From assembly GCF_029227915.1 (NCBI RefSeq), contig NC_079884.1:23810001-23870000 (forward strand): 60,000 bases of DNA, given 5' to 3'. The first letter of the stretch is position 1; the number at the start of each line of letters is the position of its first letter. The translations under genes were made by a program, and so were the position numbers. The notes under the pieces were generated by a model, which was not told the DNA's origin, ran no database searches, and worked only from the letters and a program-made list of their open reading frames with translations. Of the stretch, positions 36,333 through 48,500 are shown piece by piece. Source of the stretch: Hydractinia symbiolongicarpus (Eukaryota > Cnidaria > Hydrozoa > Anthoathecata > Hydractiniidae).

Positions 36333-36502
36333 TCTCTAATAGCCGCATTCTGATTGTTTGTCGGTCAAAACAGAGTCATGCTAAACCACGCACAAAATCT
36401 TCCAGCTACAAATAACAAATGCAATATATTTTTATCGACTTTGCCGATTAAAAAATCCCCTTGAGTTTCCCACGACTGTTCTAAAATAGTTTTAACGACT
36501 AG
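36333..36502 (+). mobile_element. Solo Helitron-like unit
   Basis: 170 bp, starting TCTCTAATAGCCGC and ending AACGACTAG, related to the array at 30697. The base before is A and the base after is T, as expected for Helitron insertion between A and T. The hairpin near the 3' end is degenerate. Non-coding. Confidence 0.55.
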
Positions 36503-37770
36503 TCTACAATAACTGTTTAGTGTTTACTTTAATGTACTTAAATGTAGCGTAACAGATTGATTCAGTGCATTAGAAAACTACAACTAGCTTTTCGGGCAGT
36601 CTATCAAGTTAGATCAATATTTTAAGCAGCAAATTGCGGCTAGTAATTTAATAATACGCAGTCAGAAGAATATTAACCTTAATCCTATTTTACCTTTAGT
36701 CACTTTTTATTGACTCGTAGGTTAATAAACGATTACCCCGGGCTGTACCGCAAAATATCGCCCGAGGTATATGGCCTGAAAAAACTTTGGCAAAGGATCT
36801 ACTTACTGAGAATCTTATCGTCGAAATTTTCTTTAAAAAAATTATTGTGTTATATATTGTCGCAGAGGTATTTCATAATACCAAAATTCCACGTATTGTA
36901 CCTGGTCAAATTTTATAAAAACAATTCCGATATAGCAATCACTACACTTGTAAATTAATGAAAAAAGTGTTATTACGATTGTTTTGACTATTTTTTGTGG
37001 CAATTTTTCAAGCGCAACATTCAGACAGATTGGATGTTATTGCTGACAAGTGTGAAATAGAAAAAAAAAATGAATAAATAAATCTTTGTCTGTAGATTTA
37101 AAGCAACGATTGGTTGGGCTATTTTTTTATAGATAATCTATACAGGACAGATGATATATCGCTATTCCTTTTTAAATAAAATTTCATTAACCCTTTTTTA
37201 TCCTATTCAAAAGTTCAGAAGGAAATAGACTAGTTCGTCTTCCATATTAATAGAAAGATTGAAAAGAATTTCAAATTCCTATCTATCTAATACAATGGAA
37301 TATAAAACTTCAAGGCGACGGATTACTACGATGAAAAGAGTTATCTTTTATGTGCTGTGATAAATAAGCATCTATCTATTCTGTTCAAAAACCTTTTAAA
37401 ATCACATTAAAAACATTATGAAGTACTATAAACATGGAACCACCTGCCAGCTATATATTTTCTATTTACTTCAACAAAACATTGATATGCTTTTGTGCAA
37501 CTAGCCGTGATATTTCATCTCGCATTAATATCAAGAATAGAAAGCATTGATTCAAATTCCTCAACAGGAACCGGTTTAAATTACTTTAAAATTTTATTTT
37601 CACTAAATAATAGTGAAGATAATATAGTTAACAATGTTTCTTATCTGTTGTTTTTGTGTTGTTTTGTTTTTTTCTTTTTACCAAGTATATTTTGTAGCTT
37701 TAGTAATATTTCAAATGGTTGCGAAACATTTTTCCTAGATAATGAACATGGCACGTGCGGTTGTACAATG
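36503..37770. other. Spacer without a recognised gene
   Basis: AT-rich. The open frames at 36710-36958 and 37495-37812 start on non-ATG codons and match no family known to me. Confidence 0.45.
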
Positions 37771-39530
37771 CAACTCGCGACTAAAAAACTCTTTTCTAAA
37801 AATAATTTTTAAGGATTTTTTTAATACCACTTGATAATGTTTATTACTTATCAGTTTAATAAAAATATAAAAGAAAAAAAAACTTGAAACTAAAAACAAT
37901 CTTGGTTCTTTCCTGATAAAATCTATGCTAGCACTAAAATTGTCAGGGTAATTTTTCTGCTCTACAGTTTCGGACGTAATTTATTTCAAAATAAGGCAAA
38001 ATAAGGCACAGTTCGTCCCACAAGCAATTAAAAACATGGTTTCTTTAAAACACACACGCAGTACGAACTTGTTAACGTTGATTGTCATTGGTCACAAAAA
38101 AACTTACATCTTAGGTTATTTGGTAAGATCTAGAAACCTTCACAATGCATATATTTTCTTAGGTTAACATTCTCCAATTTTCCTGCTACTAGCAGACCTT
38201 TGCGTTGATTGTTCCGTAATAGGAACATTGCAGAAGCACAATTTTCAAGGCTGTTTAGCTGGTCCAAATCTAAATCTGAAAGAATGGGAACTGGAGAACG
38301 TATATTTTAAAAGGAATAATATTCAAACAATTAGCAAACAAAAATTCTTCCCATCTGTAGATTTAACCACTGTAACACCTTCATATGTGTAAAGCAGAGT
38401 TATTACTTTGTTGTAGATTATAATTTTCAAGTACTCATAAAACAGCAACATCGAGAAGTAAGATACTAAACCAAAATAGAAATTTGAAAGCTCTTGCCTT
38501 AAATGTTAGATAGTTAATGACTGCTTATGCTGGAATGTTCGGAGAATAAAAACGCCCTCCAGCAATAATACAGTAGACATCGCATTGCCACAAAAATTGG
38601 CACAAATGATTTTAGAAGAATTTGGAAATCGTCATCCATTCTAAAATAACATCATCATATGTTTCCGAACTCAAAAACATGCCTCAACAGTTAAACTTTC
38701 GGACTAAGAAAAACATAACAAAATTTTTTAGCCGATATTATTTCCGATCACCTGTTAACGATTAAACAACGTGACAACAGACGCGATCTCACCCCAAAAT
38801 TTTTTAACTATCCTGAAGCTAACTAAAAATGATGAAAAGTCACCAAATGCCAACCCCTAAAACAATAGGGTTAAAAAAATAGCTGAAGCATCCTTCCATG
38901 TAGGTATAAGGATAGTTGAACACAGTGAAATAAAATGTAAGAATTTCGTATACATTGTTTATGTTTGTCTAACAACCGGATCTTTTTTACCGATTTCACT
39001 TTTGGCGAGTATACTTTATTACCTTCTGTGGAACAAATAGTAACGTGCAACCCAAAGCGCATTCAATATTCGTATTTCAATTAAATTCTTGTTTTATATC
39101 TGTTGCGAAAATACGCAGTCCTTTCATAATAATGATAGTCGGTGGATCGTGGATAAGTCCACGAATTCTTATTTACCGCTTTTCATGTGTCTTGCTACAG
39201 TCGTTATCATTTTGCGTGACAGACAGATGTATACGGGTAATATATTATAGACTATTCTAGCATGGGGAACAATCCATGGGCTAACGACCTCGCCATCAAC
39301 TATTTCGCGAACATGTTATGAAATTACTCTACGGTATTCATGGCCCCTAGAAAAATACACTTATAGTCACGGTGGTAATATAAACTACACGATTTTTTTA
39401 ATGTATAGTTTATCGACAGTAGTGTTACGTCACTTTCTCGTAAAATTCCTATATTTAACAATAATTTGCGCATTTTTACCGCCTAATTCAGGTTAAGAAG
39501 AGGTTTCTCTTGTAACTAGTTTTTAGGAAA
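37771..39530 (+). repeat. Tandem duplication, copy A
   Basis: This 1,760-bp block is followed directly by a diverged second copy in the same direction. Both begin CAACTCgCGA-like sequence (37771 and 39531). Shared landmarks in order include CCCACAAGCAATTAAAAACA, ACGAACTTGTTAACGTTGA, GGTTAACATTCTCCAG, ATATGTTTCCGAAC, AATACGCAGTC and AACAATAATTTGCGC. No gene is recognised. It holds a minus-strand Helitron-like unit at 39136-39251. Confidence 0.8.
39136..39251 (-). mobile_element. Helitron-like unit inside copy A
   Basis: On minus it runs from TCTATAATATATTACCCG to a hairpin (TCGTGGATAAGTCCACGA, 39147-39164) followed by a mutated end (CTAT instead of CTAG). A counterpart sits at the same place in copy B (41537-41652), so it predates the duplication. 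Confidence 0.5.
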
Positions 39531-40892
39531 CAACTCACGATTAAAATATTCTATTTGAAAAATAATTTTAAAGGACGTTATTTCAACATCACCTAATAAT
39601 ATTTATTACTTATCAAGTCAGTAAAAAAAGAAAAATTAAAACTTAAAACTATAAACAATTTTGGTTAGCTAGCGCCATAATTGTCAAGATATTTTTTTGC
39701 TATACCGTTTCAGACGTGATGTATTTCAAAATAGGGCGAAATTTCAGAGTTTGTCCCACAAGCAATTAAAAACACTGTTTCTATAAAACACATACCCAAT
39801 ACGAACTTGTTAACGTTGACGTGTCATTAGTCACAAAATTTTGGTGTCACCTAATATCTTCACAATATCCACAATGCATAGAATTTGTTAGGTTAACATT
39901 CTCCAGTCCTTTTGCCCTTCGGAATATTACAGAAACACAATTTTTAACGCTGTTTAGCTACTCTACATCTGAAACCGAAAGATTGGTAACTGAAGAACGT
40001 ATATTTTAATATCTTTATCTGTAGATTTGACCACTGTGACACAAACAGTGAATTCCCGAAAATATTATCTTCATGCACGTAAAGCAGAGTTATTACTTTA
40101 CTGTGAATTATAATCTCTAAGAAGTCTAGAGTAACATTGAGAAGTAAGCTACTAAGCAAACTTAAAAATTTGGAAGCTCTTATCTCAAATGTTAGATAAT
40201 GATTGTTGAGGTCGGGATGGTGTATTTGAAAAGCCTTCCAAAAATGATGAGGTAGACATCGTATCGCCACAAAAATTGCCACCAATGTTTGTTAGAACAT
40301 TGGAACACAATTAACAATTCATTCCAAATAAAAACATCAACATATGTTTCCGAACCCAGAAACATTCTTAAACGGTTAAACGCAAACTATGGAATAAGAA
40401 AAACAATTTACCCGATTTTTTTCCCGACTACCTGTTAACCGATGAGTTACCATGACAACAGACGCGATGTCACGCCAAAAAATGTTTTGACCATCCTGAA
40501 GGTAATTAACATGTTGAAAAGTCATCAAATGGCAACCCTAAAACAATGTTTCAGAAGAATAGGATTGGAGAAAATTGCCAAAGCATCCTTCCGTATATGT
40601 ATATGGATAGCTGACTATAGTGTAATAAAATGTAAGAATTTCGTCAACATTGTTTATGTTTCTCTCACAAACTCAATTTTTTTATTCCTTGACAAAGAAA
40701 GTTTCTTGCAGAAATCTGTTTTTGTGACCAGTAAAGCTTGCTATTACAGCCCCAAAACGTTTTTCTTCATATGTTTCACATACTTGTTCATATATCAGAA
40801 ATCAGATATCGTTTTCCAGGTCTAAAATACATTTGAGAAGATACTGTATTAACTTTTAAAAAACAAAAGTTAGCATGCGTGTCCATTCAATA

Positions 40893-41457
40893 CAGTGAAA
40901 CCTTCTTATAGCGGACATCCTTTTTAACATTGGACACTTTTCTTAGGAACGGATAAAACGACGGTCAAACTCTCATAACAAAACCTCCATGTAGCGGACA
41001 CTTTATATAACGGACATCATTTCAAGGTCCCAATTGACATTACCCCCTAGAACTTACCTCTCTACAGCGGGAAGGCTTAACGATGCGTCATACAAAACAA
41101 ATTTTTGCAAAGAATTGTTTATATTTACTTAAGTCAGTGTTTTACATTATTATTTGAAAAAGAAGAAGTTGCTTCAGAAGACGACGAAGAAGAGAACATT
41201 CCTCAGCAACTTTCTCCATCAAAAGCGTTGCAACATTTGGGCGAATTGCTAAACTTTTTAATGAATCAAAATGTCTCAATATTTTTTGTCAAGTCTTGAG
41301 CTTGTTTTAGTTTTGAAAGAAAGGTAGCATAACTTCAATATATTGTCTTCACTGTCTTTCCTCTAATTTTAGGAAGAACCTCTATGTAGCGGAAACCTCT
41401 CTATAGTGGACATTTTTTGAGGTCCCGATGGTGTCCACTATAAACGAGGTTTCACTG
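40893..41457. mobile_element. pogo/Tigger-like non-autonomous element
   Basis: The ends are inverted: left CAGTGAAACCTTCTTATAGC, right (on minus) CAGTGAAACCTCGTTTATAG. TA flanks both sides. These ends are typical of pogo/Tigger-type Tc1/mariner elements. Subterminal phrases such as GTAGCGGACAC repeat inside. At 41147-41299 a short frame (EEENIPQQLSPSKALQHLGE and beyond) resembles the acidic C-terminal tail of pogo-type transposases, so the element is an internal deletion derivative. Copy A has the empty site at 39061-39075 (ATTCAATATTCG). Confidence 0.8.
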
Positions 41458-41536
41458 TATTCATATTTCAATTAAGTTCTTGTTTTATATCTGCTGTGAA
41501 AATACGCAGTCATTTAGAAAATGATAGTTAACACAG

Positions 41537-41652
41537 CTAGTTGGTGGCCGTAGATAAATCCGCGGGTTCGTCAGTTCTTTATTCAGCGCTTTCTGTGTAT
41601 TTCGCAACTACTGTTATCATTTTGCATGGCGGATACGAGTATTATAACATAG
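41537..41652 (-). mobile_element. Helitron-like unit inside copy B
   Basis: On minus it ends ACCAACTAG, with related internal sequence to 39136-39251. A second fragment (CTAGTCGTTAGCCAGTGG) follows at 41654. The hairpin has decayed. Confidence 0.45.
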
Positions 41653-41860
41653 GCTAGTCGTTAGCCAGTGGAAGTCGTAATTATTTTCGCAAACTTGTTG
41701 TGAAATTACTACACATTTTTCTTTTTTTAATGTATAGTTTATGGGAAGTAGTGTTACGCCACTTTCTCGTAAATATATTTAACAATAATTTGCGCATTTT
41801 TACCGCCTGATTGAGGTTAAGAAAGTGGCTCCTCTTGGAAAGAGCTTTTAGAAAACTAAA

Positions 41861-43536
41861 TTGACATTTTCTTACACTGTTTGTTCAGTTAAAAACATAA
41901 TAGGAACAATTTCAACAAAAAAATAAGTACATATTCAGACAAAATTTATTGTTGTTATAAGAAATGTGAATGGTTAAAGATGAAACAAATTTAATATTTT
42001 AAATAAATTCTAAGTTCATGTTTATAACAAAAAAAATCACTTACAAAATCTTCTTAAAACTCAGTGTTCTTTCTTATTATCATATAACTTGTTTTTGTTA
42101 ATTTCTTTAAAAAAGCGCGAGAATATTAGAAGTTTTTAATGAAATAGACAACGTAATATTATTTGTCCGTAACTTTGACCGTTCACCGTTTTATAGAAAT
42201 AAACTGCGAGGGAATAACAAAAGTTAACTACCCGTTGTATAATTGTTGTATACGAAGTTTTAAATTCAACAAAAGCTTTCTTAAAAACAAATATTAATCG
42301 CATTTCGTGTTAGCGCTACTTCTTTCTTGCGCTCAAACAGACAGAATGCGGGTAATATCATGCGTCGAAACGCGGGGTGAGCCACAAGTCAATGTGTGAC
42401 CCAGCGTTGAACACTCTATGGAGCGTTTAATAACAGTCGTAAACTGTGCCACACGATCAGGCGAAGCGCTTTAGTACAGGTATACAGTATGTCGAAAATC
42501 AAAGTAAGTGCATACACCATTATAGTGTTGCGACTGTAACATATTTTTTTTAAAAACACTTTTACCGCAACGTTAGAAAATAAAAACAGAGTTCACAAGC
42601 CGTTGTTACCCCGTCATAGCAAAAAACAATCGTCGGAATAAGATTTTGTGAAAGTTAAAAAATTAATCGTGACACCAGGCTTAGTACAATTAAGTGTTGT
42701 CGCACAGGCGAATAGGGATACCCTTTTGAAAAACACTTCATTGTAGCCTCTTTTTAAATAAAAACACAAGAAACAGTCCATTGTTAACACATGACTGAGC
42801 GGTTAGTATAGTTAAACAGAGTTGAACGGGCATATACGCATAATACCCTTTTCCAAAAAAATAAAAAAAATAACCCAATTTCGGTTTAAATAAAAATACA
42901 GGAAAGAGCTTGCCGTTACCGCGTCCAGCTAAAAATATCACATAGCCATTTAATTTTGTAGAATAAGTTTTCATGACAGTAATGAAAGGTGTAGCTACCT
43001 AACTGCATTTAACGCATAAGAATTTTGTTGTAGCTAGCTAAAAACTGCATTTGGCTACTTTTACTATTGCCAGAGAGAGCTATGAAGAGCTAGCCACAAC
43101 CAAAACATAAAAATAAATACTGATATACCAAACCTGAATAAAAACATCAAAAGAATAGGAATAAATAAGGCTAATTATAGCATCCTCGCAGATTGCTGCC
43201 TTGAAATCTACGTTCCTAGCTGAAAATTTGAAAATTGGTTTGTTTAAGATTTATATATTGCTAGAAAACGTGACAATATATTCATCTTAACATGTGAAAA
43301 ATCAAAATAAACATTCCTACAGATACAACGTATTTAAAAGAGAAAAGGTCAAAAGGAGACTTACGAACCAGACAACATCGCCTTCAAACCAAAATGGCCT
43401 GGAACCATGTTTCCATTGTTTATCCGATTCTGGCGTGATTCCGAAATTATTCCGCAATTAAGCTGCGTCTCCAACCGAAAAATTGGGCCCTGCGATAATT
43501 TTCCTAAAAAAAGCTGCGCGCAACCATTTTGAACAA
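41861..43536. other. Spacer with a repeated phrase; no gene assigned
   Basis: A Helitron-like fragment lies near 42297-42360. An AATAAAAACA-type phrase followed by a GTTACC/GTTAAC-like phrase occurs near 42580, 42758 and 42888. A short ATG frame with donor occurs on plus at about 42489 (ATGTCGAAAATCAAA then GTAAGT), and another on minus at about 43382 (ATGTTGTCTGGTTC then GTAAGT). Neither can be tied to a gene. Confidence 0.35.
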
Positions 43537-43902
43537 AATACGGCTATTGTTATACAGACTAGTCGTAAACTTGTGGAAAAGTCTGCGGGTCGCCTGTCCT
43601 TTGTATGTCGCATTTCGTGTTTCCATAACAGGACGCGTCTTTCGCGGGCTGACAGACAGACGGAATACGGCTATTATTGAAGAGACTAGCCGTTAACCCG
43701 TGGAAAAATCCACGCGGTCCCGTCCTTTTTATACCGCATTTCGTATGCCTCGCTACTTAAGGTGTCATCTTGCGCAGAGACAGACAAACGACGGCTATTA
43801 TTAAAGAGATATTCGTTAGCCCGTGGAAAAGTCCACGGGGTTGCCCGTCCTTTATACATCACATTTCGTGTCTCAGACAGAATACGGCTATTATTAAAGA
43901 GA
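43537..43902 (-). mobile_element. Second array of Helitron-like units, inverted
   Basis: On minus, units run 43902-43810 (93 bp, end CTAG lost), 43809-43686 (124 bp) and 43685-43559 (127 bp), plus a partial 5' end at 43558-43537. Each starts TCTCTTTAATAATAG-like or TCTCTTCAATAATAG-like. The two complete ones end CTAG after a hairpin or its remnant; CGTGGAAAAATCCACG in the middle unit and CCCGTGGAAAAGTCCACGGG in the first are perfect. The family is that of 30697-31202, with shorter monomers. Confidence 0.65.
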
Positions 43903-45044
43903 TTTCGAAGAAGTTTTTTTCACACTATAGACAAGGGTGGAAAGAGTGGCTATCATTTTTTAAAAATTAAAATTGTATAAACAATATGCAGACGCTATTT
44001 ACGCAGAAAGAAAGAAGTTGTGATAAAATCAGAGCGTTGCCACATACAGATTTGAATGGCTACCTTGGTATTGTTGTGGTTACCTAGAAGTGCGTGCATT
44101 GTGCATAGCCAAATAGAAAACGGTTACACCAAGTCAATAAACTGACTAACTCAACGCGCATTTTCTGCAAAGCGGGACAATAGTCAGGAAATACTGCGTT
44201 CCTCTTTGGTGTATTGCTAAGATTATGGATTTTTTTTCAGAAGAATTAAATGTTATGTTTATAGCAGATATATCAATAAAAATCTTAAACAAACAAAAAA
44301 TTTAATCAGATTCGTAAAAACTAATGCGTCTTTAGGTTTATAGTTCACTATTATTAAAAAGAATTCTGTTCTTTTTAAGCAAAACCAGCCTCTTAGAGAG
44401 TGAGGTGTGTGTGTGGGGGGATAAGGTTTAGTAAATTTGTCTTTACTGTACTTGCACGACTTTAGTAGCTCAAATAGGAGCTTTGAATGCACTAAGACCC
44501 CCTTCCCAGGACTCTCGTTGATATCAGTACCAATAGGAGCTGAAAATGCTATCCTGAGTAAAAGAAATGAGCAACATGACGATCACGATCGCTATGGATT
44601 TAGACTCGTGGTGTTCAAAAGAGCAAAAACAACAAACTTAGCAATATCATTAAGAATTTATCGGTCCATCATGACACTTCTGCTTCACCAACACAAGAAT
44701 ACAAAAAAGAGGAAAATAATAATGTTTTGAAACAGCTACATAACCAAACAAAGTTCACCAGTAGTCCGGCTTCAGAAATTTTAAAAGTAAAGATTACAAA
44801 GATTTAAACAAAATTGCAGAGTTTGGTATTCAATCTTGGGAAATCTTGGAAAGGCAACGAGTAGCATGTTTAAGAGTCTAGGCTTTGGTTACCTTCTTTG
44901 ATATGCAACGCTAACTTTCCACATTAGCACACTCATGACTGTTTTTAATTTGTTTTCATAAACTAGTTAATGTTACTCCTTTTTCCAGCCGATTTAAATA
45001 TAAATTCTGAAATGTGTTTTATTTGAAATAAGGTCTCGGCACAT
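43903..45044. other. Spacer without a recognised gene
   Basis: No supported gene. A GTGTGTGTGTGGGGGG run lies near 44404-44420. The open frame at 44437-44730 starts on a non-ATG codon and matches nothing known to me. Confidence 0.45.
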
Positions 45045-45530
45045 TTAGCGCATAAGAAAACGTTCATCAGCTGCAATAACGTAAGACAAAAAATGTTTTT
45101 GTTTTACTCTTCTCGAAAAATCAATTAATGTCCATGGCATTTTTTCCAGGTCACTGTTATTGTGTATCCCACTATCGCAATTACGCCATGGCTCCACAAT
45201 GTCGACTAACAGAATTTCATATTTGGTATTGCACATCGCCAGCAAAATCAAGCTAAAAGTTTTTTTGATAATTAAAGCACAAGGACTACTGTTGTTGAAA
45301 GCTTGCATAATAATATGTTTGCTTTAAATGGCTCCGAGGTTCGTGAAATTCGTAATAAATTTTTATCCATTTTCTTTTGCTTGAGGGTGGAGATCTTTTG
45401 CGCACAAAACTTCCCACAAGACTTGACTATTCTCACGAATGTTACTAGAAACCGTTGTGGGATCTACACAATAGCTGGATAAAATGGTGAATTAACCATC
45501 CTCAGGTGCCATATACCGTAAGGTAATAAC
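45045..45530 (-). pseudogene. PIF/Harbinger transposase remnant
   Basis: A single minus-strand frame keeps the family pattern for about 160 codons with three in-frame TAA stops. In order it shows TLRYMAPEDG, SSYCVDPTTVSSNIRE (HTH-like region), QVLWEVLCAKDLHPQ, GAI-stop-SKHIIMQAF, KKTFSLILLAMCNTKYEIL, LVDI and CDSG, then YVIAADERFLMR. This is the DDE_Tnp_4 layout. The first catalytic Asp (GAIDGKH in active members) falls at one of the stops, while the Asp residues in CDSG and AADERF remain. It is inactive. No terminal repeats were located. Confidence 0.75.
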
Positions 45531-48500
45531 AACTTGTTTAGAAAGTGATGTTGTTGGACGTTCTCTAGATGACTTATCAATGAATCAATCTAGTGAAGTA
45601 CCTCCTCGAATTCCATCGGAGACAAACGAAAAACGAGACATTGGATCACCACTATTTTTCTATTTGAGTAAAAAACCGATTGTTATAGCAGCTATGTTTG
45701 TTTACCTTTTATTTACTCTTTCGCAAAATTTTAAAATTGGATTAAAAAAGATTTTCCGCTCATTGACAGACACCCGCCGCTCACTCAGTTTTTATTTAAT
45801 GGAAAACAGCCTTAATGCAGTTGGCCGGGATTTAACTTTTTAACCTCTTTCATATGAAACCAATTTATCAGGATTACTCATCGTTACACACCTTTATTTA
45901 ATGAAGCAAACTTAGCTATTTATTTTGTGTACCCAACAAACGGGAGGAATAATTCCTGGACAATGTCGCGTAGTGGAAATGTTTTTATATGCTTGCTGTC
46001 AAGCAGCCATATTGCTTATAATTTTAAGAAGAATTTAAAATCTCTTGACAATACGTGCTCACAAGCTTGGGCGATAAGCGTGGGTTATAATAACAAGAAC
46101 TCCAACCAAATTAGGTGCCATGGAAACTGCATCAGAAATAGTTTAAAATTTCATTAATTTCCGCTAATTTATGTCCATCAAGATTCTCTAAAGAACGCGA
46201 TTTTGCGCATTTGAACATGGCATACCAAAATAAATTTTTATTTTGGAAATTCATAATGAATGTAAATGAAAGTGATTACTGGAAACTGTTCTGTGTTTTA
46301 ACTGCACGCTACTGTACACGTGGCCACTACTTCTAGGGACATGTTACCACACGTTAGTGTCTAGTTTACATAAAACATTATATGTACCATATATAGTTGT
46401 TATGTGTTAAGGTCACAAGGCCAAAAAACCTTTTTAACCTTTTGTGTTTGGAAAACTCAGAGCTAGTTCATAATGTCATGTAGATGCATAATTAGTGGAA
46501 CTTCGAAGTCCAAAATCTTGAGAATCAATGAAGATTTTTTAAAAAATTATGCATATTTCTAAACAAATTCTTTCATATGAGATTGACTTTTTTTTAGGGA
46601 GCATTAATAATAAAATTAAAACTTTTTATAGTTACGTAGGCAACTTAATATAAATATTTCTTGTTGTATTTTTTACGTTGTGTGAGCAACCTTGTAGAAT
46701 GCTTTGTTGCAGTTTTATATTAGTTTGCCTTTTCAGGGTTCTTATTGTTCTAGATTTTCATTGATCGAATATGAAACTAAAAAATGTCAATTTTCAAGTA
46801 AAATAAATAATAAACAAAATTTCAAGAATACTGTTCAGTTGTTTTTCTAGATACATGCAGTAATGATAACATTACTAATGGACTAACGTCATTTGAAGGG
46901 TGACATGTGAAGTCGTCAAAAACTTCATCACCATCCCACAATCATCTAAACTGCATTTGGGATGTGTCTCCCTCCTGTGATATTGGTTTAATGACTTTAG
47001 AATTGCTAGAAAATTGATTCATCCCTAAGTAAATGTGTTTATCGATGCATTTGTTATTAGCTAATGTGTAATTTTAATTTCAAAACAAACAAGCAAACGT
47101 TTCTAGACACCTCTACAGAAAAATTTTCGAAGCTACACGGTGTATATAGAACGAAATATTACGAACACACACGGATGAATTCCGGTATCAAAATTCCAGC
47201 ATTATATATACCATGCAAGCAAGCAAAATAACGAAACTTAATTCGTGGATAAGTTATTCTTGTTTCATGCCCACGCGATAGCTACTCGCAAATGTTCAAA
47301 CTTTCATATATTGGCCAAAAGAAAATAATTTTCTCACATTTTATCTAATGTGCTTGAACAACACGGAAAAATATTCTCTAAAAATCTCGGCAATTTAATC
47401 AAGTTAGCAAGCGACTAAAGTCTAGAAAATAAAACCGTTATTCCTACTAAAAAAGTGGCGGTAGTAAACTGACACTAACAATTTAAATAACAATTTTTTT
47501 TATTGACGATTATATATCGGTATTTCGACTTTGTTGCAGTGACACCTGTAGTCTGGTGTCTAACGGTTTTATAAAAAAAGTAGAAGAAGCACATGTGAGA
47601 TATTCTTATTTGACTTCGTATTTTAAGTAGGTTTTATAGAGTATTTTCCGTGCAAATGCTTTAATTTTGCATTGAGGAATAATTGATATGCACCCCTATT
47701 TTTGTATATATAAAGTATAAACAACAGACCACAGAAGTCAAATAAATCCATTAAATAATAAAATATTCGTTTAAAGTTGGTGAAACTACTTTTAAAAAGG
47801 TAAATATAATTATAAAATAATTTTAATTCCTTTCGAATTCCAAATATGCTGCATAAATTTTAATAATAAAATTTTTCCCCATATGGTCCTGCTTTTTTAC
47901 CTACAAAAACGTCTGCAAATGTACTAAAATCTGAGAATTGTATTGTAAACTAACTATCTTGGGGTGAAACAATAGGAAATTGTGGGAAATAGAAATATGG
48001 ATATTTTAAGGGAAGCCATTATAGTGGCTTTATCCATTTAAATAATATGTCATTGCGATGCGACATGGTTCCTTACTCTTTTCTTGAGAAAACTTGAATT
48101 CTGGTGCACTATTTAATTGGCTTTCAAAGAATTACTTTGCTCATCTTAGTAAATTGATAAATGGGATTGGTAGGGGCTAAAAGTTGTGATGAAGGTAGAA
48201 GAAATTCAAAGAGTAATAACCTAAAGATTTTTTAGTAGCGTATAGCACCACTATGGAAAATGTACAAGAAGGATTGGTATTAAGGCAAATGCGAGGCTGG
48301 TACGTAGCCATCTTATAGAATGCATCTTTGATTTTCCTCGATAATTAAGAAAGTAATTATATACTCTACTAAATCTATGAGAAAACTACCAAATCTGAAA
48401 AAATCTTAGCATTACGTGACAATAAATGCATGCTTATGGCTATTTCAGTGGAAAGGCCTTACTAGCCGTAATTAATACTCGTTTGTTGGGAGTTTATATT

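Larger units (their letters stand above)
39531..41860 (+). repeat. Tandem duplication, copy B, with a later insertion
   Basis: Same order of landmarks as copy A. It is 2,330 bp long because of a 565-bp inserted element plus its TA duplication; without these it is about 1,763 bp, nearly the length of copy A. Identity is moderate, roughly three quarters by eye and not computed. The 127-codon frame at 40442-40825 lies here but has no recognised product. Confidence 0.8.

Noticed and set aside
39944-40285. Minus-strand 113-codon frame in copy B
   Set aside because: It starts on TTG and is not kept open in the matching part of copy A, so it is unlikely to be coding.
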